Assembly (NCBI GenBank): GCA_016787135.1
Contig: JAEUVK010000006.1
Location: 1-53,132 of the forward strand
From: Chitinophagaceae bacterium
GTDB taxonomy: Bacteria > Bacteroidota > Bacteroidia > Chitinophagales > Chitinophagaceae
DNA length: 53,132 nucleotides
Direction: 5' to 3'
A program made the position numbers and the translations under genes. Shown one piece after another: positions 16,042-24,513 of this stretch. The first letter of the stretch is position 1, and every line of letters begins with the position of its first letter. The notes beneath the pieces were generated by a model, which made no database searches, was not told where the DNA came from, and saw only the letters and a program-made list of their open reading frames with translations.

Positions 16042-16629
16042 TCATTTCTTCAAAATAGTGATCTGTTGTTTGGCAGAGAGGGGTCTTGGTTTGCCATCAC
16101 CATAAACTGGTGGTGCCAGCACTGGTGGTCTTGACAGAATATCGGTAACTGTTGCTACAAGAAATTCATTTTGAGGATTACAAATGATATTGCTGGATTT
16201 CACCCTTCCATTAAGCCCGATCTCATAGTCAAATTCTATATAGTACTCGCCTTTTTTCACTTTCCTGTTTTCATCAGCCTGCGAGGTAATGATCATGGTT
16301 TGTTGGTCAATAAATCTTTTCCAGGCCTTTTGCTTGGCGTAGTACAGTTTGTTGAGTGAATCCGGCATGGTATCATCCGGTTTTTGCATTTCAATAGCGG
16401 GCTTATTTTCAGCAACTGAACTTTCAGTAACTGCCTGGGCGGCAACAGCAGGCTCCTTCTTAGCAGTTGTTGCTACTGAATCTTTAGATGCTTGTTTAAT
16501 GGAGTCTTTAGCTATTTCGGCTTGTTTCAAAGGGTTTTTCAGCTTGCCGCTAAAAAGAGAATCTTTCAATGACTGGGCCATCACTGATGAGGTAAAAAAC
16601 GATAAGGCGATCAACAGGTATGTTTTCAT
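16042..16629 (-). CDS. Secreted protein with TonB-C-like C-terminal domain
   Basis: 195 residues with a signal peptide (MKTYLLIALSFFTSSVMAQ). Residues 20-90 are Lys/Ala/Ser-rich and probably unstructured. The C-terminal 100 residues (YYIEFDYEIGLNGRVKSSNI ... VTDILSRPPVLAPP) have the pattern of TonB C-terminal domains, but no TM anchor is present, so it is not a classical TonB. Function unknown. It ends one base from the DUF922 gene stop, and its start is 5 nt after the upstream kinase gene, so it is probably co-transcribed with that gene. Confidence 0.65.
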   Translation of the reverse strand: MKTYLLIALSFFTSSVMAQSLKDSLFSGKLKNPLKQAEIAKDSIKQASKDSVATTAKKEPAVAAQAVTESSVAENKPAIEMQKPDDTMPDSLNKLYYAKQKAWKRFIDQQTMIITSQADENRKVKKGEYYIEFDYEIGLNGRVKSSNIICNPQNEFLVATVTDILSRPPVLAPPVYGDGKPRPLSAKQQITILKK

Positions 16630-16634
16630 ATTTA

Positions 16635-17270
16635 TCAGAATAAGCCGTATAACTGAGCATCCACTTTCCGGATGATCTCCCCGAAATCTTCCTCCTTTTC
16701 GGCGAATTTATTCTTGTCCACGTCTATGATCAGCAACTGCCCTTCTTTATAATCTGCTATCCATTTATTGTAATAATCATTCAGTCGTTTCAGGTAATCC
16801 AGCCGGATATTTTCTTCGTATTCCCTTCCTCTTTTCTGTATCTGGCCTACTAAGGTAGGTACAGAAGCGTTAAGATAAATTAAAAGATCGGGAGGTTGCA
16901 CCAGGGTTTTCAGTGTCTGGAAGAAAATAAAGTAGTTGTCAAAATCCCTTTTGCTCATTAAACCCATTTCGTGGAGATTCGGGGCGAAGATGTTGGCATC
17001 TTCATAGATCGTTCTGTCTTGTATCACGGTTTCAGTTCCCTTTTGTATCTCCACCAGTTGGCGCAGGCGGCTGTTGAGAAAATATATTTGCAGATTAAAA
17101 CTCCACCGCGGCATATCCTCATAAAAATCCATGAGGTAGGGGTTATGATCCACATCTTCAAAATTCGGTATCCACTTGTAGTGTTTGCTCAGCATCTCCG
17201 TCAGCGTGGTCTTACCGGCGCCTATATTTCCGGCAACAGCTATGTGTTTTGGTTTTTTTGATTTGGCCAT
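16635..17270 (-). CDS. Deoxynucleoside kinase
   Basis: Phosphorylates deoxynucleosides (deoxyadenosine/deoxyguanosine type) for salvage. 211 residues with P-loop AGNIGAGKTTL (13-23), a substrate-site region WSFNLQIYFLNSRL, the catalytic VIQDRTIYED and a lid region with RGREYEENI. The family is dNK/Dck; exact substrate preference cannot be read. It precedes the TonB-C-like gene by 5 nt, an unexpected functional pairing. Confidence 0.9.
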   Translation of the reverse strand: MAKSKKPKHIAVAGNIGAGKTTLTEMLSKHYKWIPNFEDVDHNPYLMDFYEDMPRWSFNLQIYFLNSRLRQLVEIQKGTETVIQDRTIYEDANIFAPNLHEMGLMSKRDFDNYFIFFQTLKTLVQPPDLLIYLNASVPTLVGQIQKRGREYEENIRLDYLKRLNDYYNKWIADYKEGQLLIIDVDKNKFAEKEEDFGEIIRKVDAQLYGLF

Positions 17271-17350
17271 GATAGTGAGAATTCCAATTTTTTTAATCCG
17301 GCAAGCCGTGAACGTTCAAAGTAAAGATTCTTTTCGGAATTTGCCGGTTT

Positions 17351-18355
17351 TTAATAATAATTCAGCCCTATCGCCTCCCGTACCAGTTTCATGGTAGCTT
17401 TGGCGCTTCGGCGGGCTTTTTCCGCCCCTTTTTCCATTACTTCTTTCAGGTATTTTTCATCGTTGCGGATGGCATCGGCTTTCTGGCGGATAGGCGTAAT
17501 AAACTTTACCATATCCTCTGCCAGTTGCTTTTTCATATCACCGTAGCGGATGGTGCAGTTATTAAAATCTTCTTCAAATTTATTGATCGTACTGGCAGAG
17601 CTTACCAGTTTCATCAAAAGGAAAATGTTTTCAATATAATCCGGCTTCTGCGAATTCTTTTCGGCAGGCCCGCTATCCGTTTTCGCTTTCATTACTTTTT
17701 TCCGGATCAGGTCATCATCATCAGAAAGGTATAATGTAGCGTATTGGTTCTCACTCTTGCTCATTTTACCCGCACCATCAAGGCTGGGCACTTTTATCAG
17801 CTCCTCACCAAAATTAAAGGCAATAGGCTCCGGAAAAACCTCACCATAGCGGAAATTGAAGCGTTTTACAAAATTGCGGGCCATTTCAAGATGCTGTTCC
17901 TGATCTTTACCTACTGGCACATATTTGGCCCGGTGTAAAATTATATCGGCGGTTTGTAATACGGGATAAGTCAGTAAACCGGCGTTCACATTATCGGGCT
18001 GCTGGCGGACTTTGTCTTTGAACGTGGTTGTTTTTTCCAGTTCTCCCTGGTAGGCCAGCATATTCAGGTACAGGTATAGTTCCGATGTTTCGTATATATG
18101 GCTCTGGCAATACAAAGCTACTTTGTCAGGGTCAAGCCCGCAGGCAATATTTTCAGATAATACCCGGTGCACATTTCGCTTTAACTCCTTTGTATCCGGG
18201 TGCGTGGTCAGTGAATGCAGGTCAGCAACCATAAAATAACATTCATATTCTTGCTGCATGCGTACATAATTGCGTACAGCCCCGAAGTAATTGCCCAGGT
18301 GGAGAAACCCCGTGGGCCTTATGCCGCTCATAACTATCTCTTTCTTCTTGTTCAT
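17351..18355 (-). CDS. trpS: Tryptophanyl-tRNA synthetase
   Basis: Charges tRNA-Trp. 334 residues from the ATG at 18355 (MNKKKEIVMSGIRPTG); an upstream ATG at 18574 would cross the promoter and the divergent gatC start. The HIGH-type motif is GFLHLGNYFGA and the KMSKS motif is AGKMSKSENQ. ADLHSLTT and TYPVLQTADI are also family signatures. A TATCTTCG box lies 8 nt ahead of the start codon on this strand. It is divergent from gatC. Confidence 0.95.
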   Translation of the reverse strand: MNKKKEIVMSGIRPTGFLHLGNYFGAVRNYVRMQQEYECYFMVADLHSLTTHPDTKELKRNVHRVLSENIACGLDPDKVALYCQSHIYETSELYLYLNMLAYQGELEKTTTFKDKVRQQPDNVNAGLLTYPVLQTADIILHRAKYVPVGKDQEQHLEMARNFVKRFNFRYGEVFPEPIAFNFGEELIKVPSLDGAGKMSKSENQYATLYLSDDDDLIRKKVMKAKTDSGPAEKNSQKPDYIENIFLLMKLVSSASTINKFEEDFNNCTIRYGDMKKQLAEDMVKFITPIRQKADAIRNDEKYLKEVMEKGAEKARRSAKATMKLVREAIGLNYY

Positions 18356-18378
18356 AAGGACGGCGAAGATAGTAAAAT

Positions 18379-18453
18379 AGTCAGGAGTCATGAGCCCGGA
18401 ACCGGTAGCCGGTACCTCCGGCCGGGCGATGATTATACTCATAATTCCTGACT
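18379..18453. repeat. Long imperfect inverted repeat between trpS and gatC
   Basis: AGTCAGGAGTCATGAG (18379-18394) is nearly complementary (14 of 16) to CTCATAATTCCTGACT (18438-18453). The inside is GC-rich with nested CCGG palindromes, so the whole 75-nt block could form a stable hairpin or cruciform. It occupies a divergent promoter region, as does the repeat at 5055-5144. Confidence 0.5.
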
Positions 18454-18466
18454 CCGGTCTAAAGGT

Positions 18467-18474
18467 TATCTTTG
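18467..18474 (+). promoter_or_regulatory. gatC -7 element next to the start codon
   Basis: TATCTTTG matches TAnnTTTG exactly and ends 4 nt before the gatC ATG at 18479. If it is used, the mRNA is leaderless or nearly so. Confidence 0.5.
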
Positions 18475-18478
18475 CCCG

Positions 18479-18778
18479 ATGGAAGTAAATGATGCCATGG
18501 TGGAAAAACTGGCACACCTCGCCAGGCTGAAGTTCGATGATTCTGAAAAAGATGAGATCAAAAACGATCTGCAACGTATGATCGCCTTTGTGGAAAAGTT
18601 GAATGAACTCGACCTTGAAGGGGTTGAACCATTATTACACATGAGCGATGAGGTGAATGTACTGCGGGAAGACGAGGTAAAAGGTTCCGTCAGCCGGGAA
18701 GAGGCGTTGAAAAACGCTCCGCTCCATGATGAACAATTTTTTAAAGTACCCAAAGTGATCAAAAGCCCCCAACCTTAA
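18479..18778 (+). CDS. gatC: Aspartyl/glutamyl-tRNA amidotransferase subunit C
   Basis: A 99-residue stabilising subunit of GatCAB, which amidates misacylated Glu-tRNA-Gln or Asp-tRNA-Asn. [20 protein letters not shown] and [19 protein letters not shown] are the family hallmarks; the C-terminal [16 protein letters not shown] is also typical. gatA and gatB are not adjacent. Next gene on the strand is an ABC ATPase 62 nt downstream. Confidence 0.93.
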   Translation: MEVNDAMVEKLAHLARLKFDDSEKDEIKNDLQRMIAFVEKLNELDLEGVEPLLHMSDEVNVLREDEVKGSVSREEALKNAPLHDEQFFKVPKVIKSPQP

Positions 18779-18840
18779 AATGTCAAATCCCAAAACCAGG
18801 TAAAAGAAACCGGGGATTTGGAATTTGTTTTTTGGAATTT

Positions 18841-19542
18841 ATGAACAATATTATACATCTCGAGAGTATCCGTAAGAGCTACTTCATGGGCAGGCACGAA
18901 CTGGAAGTACTGAAAGGGGTGTCGCTGGATATTAATAAAAATGAGTACGTAGCTCTGATGGGCCCTTCCGGTTCCGGTAAGAGTACATTAATGAATATCC
19001 TTGGCTGCCTGGACACACCTACTGCGGGTGTTTATATCCTTAACGGGCATGATGTAAGTAAAATGGAGGACAATTCGCTGGCGGATATACGAAATAAAGA
19101 GATCGGTTTTGTATTCCAGCAATTCAATTTACTGCCACGATTGACAGCGTTGGAAAATGTAGCCCTTCCGCTCGTATATGCCGGTATGAGTAAAAAGCTT
19201 CGTAACGAAAAAGCCCTGCATGTACTTGATATGGTGAACCTTTCTGACCGCAGCCACCATAAGCCTAATGAACTGAGTGGCGGGCAATCGCAGCGTGTGG
19301 CTATTGCGAGGGCATTGGTCAATGATCCTTCTATTATACTTGCAGACGAACCAACCGGTAACCTTGATACAAAAACCTCTTACGAGATCATGGAGATTTT
19401 CGGAAAGATCCATGCAGAGGGTAATACGGTTGTATTGGTGACCCATGAAGAAGACATTGCCCGGCATGCACGACGTGTTATAAGACTGAGAGACGGATTG
19501 ATCGAAAGTGATAAACAAAGTACAGCTATGGTCGCTCATTGA
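18841..19542 (+). CDS. ABC transporter ATPase, LolD/MacB type
   Basis: 233 residues from the ATG at 18841; a TTG three codons earlier is also in frame but less likely. Walker A is GPSGSGKST, the Q-loop [12 protein letters not shown], the signature [15 protein letters not shown], Walker [13 protein letters not shown], and the H-loop VTHE. High similarity to the LolD/MacB/FtsE group suggests that it powers lipoprotein release or an efflux mechanotransducer. No permease gene is next to it, so its partner is encoded elsewhere. A terminator follows at 19568. Confidence 0.9.
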   Translation: MNNIIHLESIRKSYFMGRHELEVLKGVSLDINKNEYVALMGPSGSGKSTLMNILGCLDTPTAGVYILNGHDVSKMEDNSLADIRNKEIGFVFQQFNLLPRLTALENVALPLVYAGMSKKLRNEKALHVLDMVNLSDRSHHKPNELSGGQSQRVAIARALVNDPSIILADEPTGNLDTKTSYEIMEIFGKIHAEGNTVVLVTHEEDIARHARRVIRLRDGLIESDKQSTAMVAH

Positions 19543-19567
19543 TCTTTGCCGTGTCAGGAGATAGTGT

Positions 19568-19591
19568 GGAGAGTTTGTGCTCTCCTTTTTT
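19568..19591 (+). terminator. Rho-independent terminator after the ABC ATPase gene
   Basis: GGAGAG and CTCTCC form a 6-bp stem around TTTGTG, followed by six T. Confidence 0.7.
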
Positions 19592-19646
19592 ATTTCGCAA
19601 ACTTTACCCCGGTATTTTTGTTTCAATTTTACCTAAATGGTCACTT

Positions 19647-20207
19647 ATGGCAACGAAGATATATACCAAAACCGGTGATAAAGGAACCACATCACTCATA
19701 GGAGGCACTAAAGTTCCCAAGAGCCATCTTCGTATTGAGGCGTATGGTACTGTAGATGAATTGAACTCTTATATTGGCCTTTGCCGGGACTTATTGACAG
19801 ATGAAAGGACCAGGCATATTTTACATGAAATACAGGACCGCTTATTCACTATTGGTTCCTCGTTGGCTTGCGATCCGGTCAAAGAGCTTAAAATGAGGAT
19901 ACCGGATCTGAAGGAGGAAGATGTGACCCTGCTGGAAAATGAGATTGACCGGATGAATGAATCGCTCGAACCGATGAAAAGCTTTATCCTTCCGGGGGGC
20001 CATAACACTGTTTCACAAATTCATATTGCCCGTTGTGTTTGCCGCCGTGCAGAAAGATGTTGTGTACGGCTCGAACTGGAAAGCCTTGAAATGGAAGCTG
20101 TCATCATCAAATACCTCAATCGCCTGAGTGATTACCTGTTTGTACTGGCCAGATACACCGCTTACCTGTTAAAGGCAGAAGAAATCCCCTGGAAGCCCCG
20201 TGTCTGA
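19647..20207 (+). CDS. Cob(I)yrinic acid a,c-diamide adenosyltransferase, PduO type
   Basis: Transfers the adenosyl group of ATP to cob(I)alamin to make coenzyme B12. 186 residues from the ATG at 19647 (MATKIYTKTGDKGTTSLIGG); an earlier in-frame ATG at 19539 overlaps the terminator and lacks homology. The ATP site TKTGDKGTTSL, VDELNSYIGLCRD and the C-terminal CRRAERCCVRLE and YLNRLSDYLFVLAR are conserved PduO motifs. A TATTTTTG -7 box at 19613-19620 fits a promoter. No B12 riboswitch fits the short upstream gap. Convergent with the alcohol dehydrogenase, 5 nt between stops. Confidence 0.93.
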   Translation: MATKIYTKTGDKGTTSLIGGTKVPKSHLRIEAYGTVDELNSYIGLCRDLLTDERTRHILHEIQDRLFTIGSSLACDPVKELKMRIPDLKEEDVTLLENEIDRMNESLEPMKSFILPGGHNTVSQIHIARCVCRRAERCCVRLELESLEMEAVIIKYLNRLSDYLFVLARYTAYLLKAEEIPWKPRV

Positions 20208-20212
20208 TCCTG

Positions 20213-21226
20213 TCAGAAATCTATCATAGCCTTGATCACTCCATTGGCCGGGTCAAGCAACGAAGCGAACTGCTCTTTTACTGTATTAAAGGATAACTTA
20301 TGTGTGACATATGTGGACGGGTTAACCCGTCCGTTCCTCATGCTATTCATGACATGCTCAAAATCGCTTCTTACAGCATTACGGCTGCTCATCAGTGTAG
20401 CTTCTCTTTTATGGAACTCAGGATGACTAAATGAGATATTTTCTTTTTGCAAACCGACCAGTACATATCTTGCCCCATGAGCCATGTACTGAAAAGCGGT
20501 ATTGATCGCTTTCAGGTTGCCGGTAGCATCAATTACTACCGTTGGCATATTGCCATCGGTAATTTCTTTTAATCTTTCTGTGGTATTCTCAGCCATAACG
20601 TTGATCACATGCTCCACCTTTAATTTTTCTTTGCAGAATGAAAGACGTTGCGGATTAACATCCGCTGCGATCACTTTACCTCCTGCTATTCGTGCAAACT
20701 CCATAATGCCAAGTCCGATAGGGCCGGCCCCGATCACCAGAACAAACTCTTCTTTCCTTACATGTGCCCGCTGAATACTGTGAGCGCCTATAGCCAGCGG
20801 TTCTATTAAAGCCAGCTCTTCGAACGACATTCCTTCACCTTTCAATAAGGCATAATTGGGAACAGCGACATAATTTCTCATACCTCCATCAATATGTACC
20901 CCGAATACCCGCATCTGTGCGCAGCAGTTGGGCTTACCATTGATACAGGCAACGCAATGCCCGCAATGGAAATAGGGTATGATGCTAACCGCTTCGCCTT
21001 TGGTAAAACCGCTGTTATCTTCCGTGTCATGAATAATAGCTGCCAGTTCATGTCCTAATATCCGCGGGTATTCAAAATAAGGCTGCGTGCCTTCAAAGGC
21101 GTGGAGATCAGTGCCGCATATACCAATGCGTTTTATTTCAAGAACGGAATGATCTTTCTGCAACGTTGGTGTATCTGCTGTTCTATAGGCAAACTCTCCC
21201 GGTTTTATACAAACAAGTGATTCCAT
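20213..21226 (-). CDS. Zinc-dependent alcohol dehydrogenase (sugar/polyol type), last gene of the fucose-type operon
   Basis: 337 residues, medium-chain dehydrogenase family. The catalytic zinc site is GICGTDLH and GHE; the structural zinc site has four Cys (CGHCVACINGKPNCC); the Rossmann motif is VIGAGPIGLGIMEFARIAGG. It resembles L-galactonate/L-idonate 5-dehydrogenases (RspB-like), which oxidise sugar acids. It ends a six-gene operon; its exact step is unclear, since an SDR for the first oxidation is present. It may act on an alternative sugar acid or an aldehyde by-product. Confidence 0.85.
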   Translation of the reverse strand: MESLVCIKPGEFAYRTADTPTLQKDHSVLEIKRIGICGTDLHAFEGTQPYFEYPRILGHELAAIIHDTEDNSGFTKGEAVSIIPYFHCGHCVACINGKPNCCAQMRVFGVHIDGGMRNYVAVPNYALLKGEGMSFEELALIEPLAIGAHSIQRAHVRKEEFVLVIGAGPIGLGIMEFARIAGGKVIAADVNPQRLSFCKEKLKVEHVINVMAENTTERLKEITDGNMPTVVIDATGNLKAINTAFQYMAHGARYVLVGLQKENISFSHPEFHKREATLMSSRNAVRSDFEHVMNSMRNGRVNPSTYVTHKLSFNTVKEQFASLLDPANGVIKAMIDF

Positions 21227-21235
21227 AATGGTGAT

Positions 21236-22024
21236 TTAAGCATTAGCCAGTGCCCTGTCAAGGTGAACATAACCGCCATCCACATAGACCAGCTGCCCTG
21301 TGGTATGACTTGACCTGTCACTCAGCAGAAATGCGACCGCATTGGCGATCTCTTCGGCAGTGGTCATCCTGTTTCCAAAAGGGATTTTTGATTCGATCTC
21401 CTTCAATTTTTGTTGCGGGTCGGGTAGTGTTTCTATCCATTTTGCATATAGCGGTGTAAAACATTCGGCTACCACTACAGCATTTACCCGGATGCCGTAT
21501 TTGAGCAATTCGACTGCCCACTCTCTTGTCAGGGCATTTCTTCCACCATTAGATGCTGCATAGGCAGAAGTATTTCCCTGTCCTGTATCCGCTGTTTTGG
21601 AAGTGATATTGACAATAGCGCCTTTACTTTTCTTCAGGTAGGGTAAGCTATAATGTGCCATCAGGTAATAGTGCACTACATTCTTATGCAGGCTGCTCAT
21701 GAATTTTTCATAGCTGCCGTTTTCTAAACCTACTCCATCATTAACGCCTGCGTTATTCACCAGCCCATCAATGCGGCCAAATTTTTCCACAACTTTCTTT
21801 ACAGCCGCTTCACATTCTCCGGGTATGGATAACTCTGCTTTCACGGCATAGGCCTTGCCGCCGGATTTTTCAATGGCTTTTACTGTTTTGTCGTTATCCT
21901 CTTCATTTCTCCCTACAATAACTGCTACGGCTGATTCAGCAGCCAATACTTTGGCGATTCCTTCACCTATTCCCTTAGCGCCGCCGGTCACTATAATGAC
22001 CTTATCTTTTAATCCGAGGTCCAT
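21236..22024 (-). CDS. Short-chain dehydrogenase, probable L-fucose dehydrogenase
   Basis: 262 residues, classical SDR with cofactor motif TGGAKGIGEG (about 14-23), NNAG and the catalytic Ser in NITSKTADT. The active-site Tyr is in SAYAASNGG: the usual YxxxK reads YxxxN, so the catalytic Lys is Asn (codon AAT near 21549). The C-terminal VDGGYVHLDRAL resembles proteins annotated as L-fucose dehydrogenases. Predicted to oxidise the sugar to its lactone, the first pathway step. The gene is 5 nt after the lactonase and 9 nt before the zinc dehydrogenase, so clearly in the operon. Confidence 0.8.
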   Translation of the reverse strand: MDLGLKDKVIIVTGGAKGIGEGIAKVLAAESAVAVIVGRNEEDNDKTVKAIEKSGGKAYAVKAELSIPGECEAAVKKVVEKFGRIDGLVNNAGVNDGVGLENGSYEKFMSSLHKNVVHYYLMAHYSLPYLKKSKGAIVNITSKTADTGQGNTSAYAASNGGRNALTREWAVELLKYGIRVNAVVVAECFTPLYAKWIETLPDPQQKLKEIESKIPFGNRMTTAEEIANAVAFLLSDRSSHTTGQLVYVDGGYVHLDRALANA

Positions 22025-22029
22025 TTGTA

Positions 22030-22863
22030 TTATTTAAGATGATAAAATTTAATGGCATTGCCGCCAAAAAGAAGATCCTGTTCATTTTGACTGAATGAGG
22101 AAAAGTAATCTTTTACAATTCCCTGCATTTTTTCATAAGAAGCGGCGACCAAACATACCGGCCAGTCAGATCCATACATAATACGGCCAATGCCGAAAGT
22201 GTTTACCACCACTTCTAAATACGGGTTAAAATCCTCCGGACCCCATCGTTTCCAATCAGCCTCCGTGACCATGCCCGATATTTTGCAGTAAACATTTTCA
22301 TATTCTGCGAAGGCTACTATATCTTGTTTCCAGTCGTTAATCTTTTTATCCTTTATATAGGGTTTTGCTATATGATCTATAACAAAAAGCTGATCAGGGA
22401 ATGCCTTTACAAACTGTAATGTATGTTTTAACTGATCGGGGAATATAAGTATATCGTACGTAAAGTCATATTTCTTTAGTAATCTTATCCCATTCATAAA
22501 GGAGGGTTGCAGCATGAAAGCCCTGTCTTTTTCTCCCTGCAATACATGGCGAAACCCTTTCATTTTTCTGAACTGGCTGTAGTAAGCCAGTCTTTCTTCA
22601 ACAAATGGCGATCGAAGATCGACCCACCCAACAATGCCTTTAATAAAATCATTCTGTGTTGCATTGTTCAGCTGAAACTCGTTTTCGGTTTCTGACTGAT
22701 CAGACTGAACTGTTACACATCCATCAAATCTATTTAGGCTTAAAACCATTTCCAGTTCGGCAGGAAGAAAATCCCGTTGTATCACAGACATATCATCAGT
22801 GATCCAGCTATCTCTTACCGGATCGAATTTCCAGAAATGCTGGTGGCTGTCAATGCGCAGCAT
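22030..22863 (-). CDS. Amidohydrolase-superfamily lactonase, probable L-fucono-lactonase
   Basis: 277 residues from the ATG at 22863 (MLRIDSHQHFWKF); upstream ATGs to 22902 lie deeper in the preceding gene. The TIM-barrel metal motif HxH is DSHQHFW; VIDHIAKP and YGSDWPV give the other expected His and Asp. This is the COG3618 lactonase group, which hydrolyses L-fuconolactone or L-rhamnonolactone to the aldonate. It overlaps the FAH hydrolase gene by 14 nt, indicating coupled translation. Confidence 0.85.
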   Translation of the reverse strand: MLRIDSHQHFWKFDPVRDSWITDDMSVIQRDFLPAELEMVLSLNRFDGCVTVQSDQSETENEFQLNNATQNDFIKGIVGWVDLRSPFVEERLAYYSQFRKMKGFRHVLQGEKDRAFMLQPSFMNGIRLLKKYDFTYDILIFPDQLKHTLQFVKAFPDQLFVIDHIAKPYIKDKKINDWKQDIVAFAEYENVYCKISGMVTEADWKRWGPEDFNPYLEVVVNTFGIGRIMYGSDWPVCLVAASYEKMQGIVKDYFSSFSQNEQDLLFGGNAIKFYHLK

Positions 22864-23707
22864 ACGCAACACATTTTTGTTTAGATGTGCCAAGACCATC
22901 AATACCGAGTTCCATCACGTCACCCGGTTTCAGATATAGCTGCGGGTTCATACCTAAGCCGACACCAGGAGGCGTGCCGGTTGAAATAACATCTCCGGGC
23001 AGTAAGGTCATAAAATGACTGACATACGAAACAACGTGTGCCACATTAAAAATGAAAGTGGAAGTGCAGCCATTCTGCATGGTTTTGTTATTCAATGTCA
23101 GCCATAATTTTAAATTATTCGGGTCAGCCACTTCATCTTTAGTGACTAACCATGGGCCGAGTGGGGCAAATGTATCACAGCCTTTTCCTTTGTCCCATGT
23201 GCCGTTTCTTTCTAATTGAAACTCTCTTTCGCTAAGATCATTGTGCAGGCAATAGCCGGCGATATAGTCCATAGCATAGCTTTGCTCCACATAGCTGGCT
23301 TTTTTATCGATCACTACAGCTAGTTCTACTTCCCAGTCTGACTTAACAGAGTTCTTCGGAATGATCACATCATCATATGGGCCACACAAGGCAGTGGTGG
23401 ATTTCATAAATATGACCGGCTCCGAAGGAATAGCGGCTCCTGTTTCTTTAGCATGATCGGCATAATTAAGACCTATGCAAACGATCTTGGAAGGCCTTGC
23501 AACCGGGGAGCCGATACGGGTACCTGCCGGCAATTTTTTTAAACTGCCTTTATTGGCGGCAAGATGTTTTTGCAAACGCTGCAAACCGTTTGTTTCAAAG
23601 AATTGCTCATTATAATCTTCTCCAAAGTCTGAAAGATCGTAATTGATATTATCAATCACTATTCCGGGTCTTTCTTTATTCAGTTCTCCGTGCCTGATCA
23701 GTTTCAT
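22850..23707 (-). CDS. Fumarylacetoacetate-hydrolase family, probable 2,4-diketo-3-deoxy-L-fuconate hydrolase
   Basis: 285 residues. The FAH C-terminal domain starts with KIVCIGLNYADHAKE; the metal ligands are in SDWEVELAVVI and YCLHNDLSERE, and PGDVISTGTPPGVG is the family signature. In the Xanthomonas fucose pathway (Yew and colleagues) a FAH-type enzyme cleaves 2,4-diketo-3-deoxy-L-fuconate to pyruvate and L-lactate. The neighbouring SDR makes its substrate. A rhamnose variant of the pathway would use the same families, so the sugar is an inference. Confidence 0.85.
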   Translation of the reverse strand: MKLIRHGELNKERPGIVIDNINYDLSDFGEDYNEQFFETNGLQRLQKHLAANKGSLKKLPAGTRIGSPVARPSKIVCIGLNYADHAKETGAAIPSEPVIFMKSTTALCGPYDDVIIPKNSVKSDWEVELAVVIDKKASYVEQSYAMDYIAGYCLHNDLSEREFQLERNGTWDKGKGCDTFAPLGPWLVTKDEVADPNNLKLWLTLNNKTMQNGCTSTFIFNVAHVVSYVSHFMTLLPGDVISTGTPPGVGLGMNPQLYLKPGDVMELGIDGLGTSKQKCVAYAAH

Positions 23708-23715
23708 ATGTGTGT

Positions 23716-24486
23716 TTAATTGTTCAGTTTGATAAATCCACCGTCAATAGGGTAATCGCAGCCGGTGATGAATGAGGCCTCATCACTACAGAGGTATAAG
23801 GCAAGATTGGCAACTTCTTCCGGTTGTGCCATTCTGCCGATAGGCTGCCCTTTGGATAATTTTTCAAACATCTCTTTTTCTTTGCCGGGATAATTTTTTG
23901 CCAGGAAGCCATCTACAAATGGTGTATGTACACGGGCAGGGGAGATGCAATTGCAGCGGATATTGTATTTGATATAATCTCTTGCTGTGGCGAGGGTCAT
24001 TCCTACTACGGCTCCTTTGGTCATCGAATAAGCAAACCGGTCCGTGATGCCGACAGTGGAAGCGATAGATGCCATATTCAAAATAACACCGCCTGTTTTT
24101 TTCATAACAGGGATCACTTCATGCAGGCAATTATAAACGCCTTTGATATTTACATTGTATAAACGATCTATATCTGCTTCTGCAGTGGTCTCTGCTGTTC
24201 CTACATGGGCAATGCCTGCATTATTGACCAAAATGTGAATAGAGGTGCCTGCAGCAGTAATTGAATCAACGATACTCTTTACTTCCGGCTGGAGTGCAAC
24301 ATTGCAGGAATGAAAAAATGAATGACCACCAGCCGCATTGATCTCTTCAACGACCTTTCGGGCATTTTCATCGAGGTCAAGGAGATGAACGGTACTTCCC
24401 TGGCGGGCAAATACTTCAGCGATCGCTTTTCCGATACCACTTCCACCCCCGGTGACAATGGCATTTTTTTCTTTCAGGCTAAACAT
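23716..24486 (-). CDS. Short-chain dehydrogenase, probable 2-keto-3-deoxy-L-fuconate dehydrogenase
   Basis: 256 residues. Cofactor motif TGGGSGIGKA; LLDLDE with an acidic residue suggests NAD over NADP. Catalytic Ser in NMASIAST and an intact YSMTK (YxxxK). DGGFIKLNN ends the protein. Predicted to oxidise C4 of 2-keto-3-deoxy-L-fuconate before cleavage by the FAH enzyme encoded 8 nt downstream. The catalytic tetrad is complete here, unlike the operon's other SDR. Confidence 0.85.
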   Translation of the reverse strand: MFSLKEKNAIVTGGGSGIGKAIAEVFARQGSTVHLLDLDENARKVVEEINAAGGHSFFHSCNVALQPEVKSIVDSITAAGTSIHILVNNAGIAHVGTAETTAEADIDRLYNVNIKGVYNCLHEVIPVMKKTGGVILNMASIASTVGITDRFAYSMTKGAVVGMTLATARDYIKYNIRCNCISPARVHTPFVDGFLAKNYPGKEKEMFEKLSKGQPIGRMAQPEEVANLALYLCSDEASFITGCDYPIDGGFIKLNN

Positions 24487-24513
24487 CGTTATCTGGATAT
24501 CAGTATTCCTGTT

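Noticed and set aside
18356..18574. 73-residue N-terminal extension of TrpRS from an ATG at 18574
   Set aside because: It would read through the long hairpin and overlap the divergent gatC start; TrpRS motifs begin right after the ATG at 18355.
19543..19646. Cobalamin riboswitch before the adenosyltransferase gene
   Set aside because: The gap is about 100 nt, mostly a terminator and a promoter box; a B12 riboswitch needs roughly 200 nt and its B12-box is not seen.
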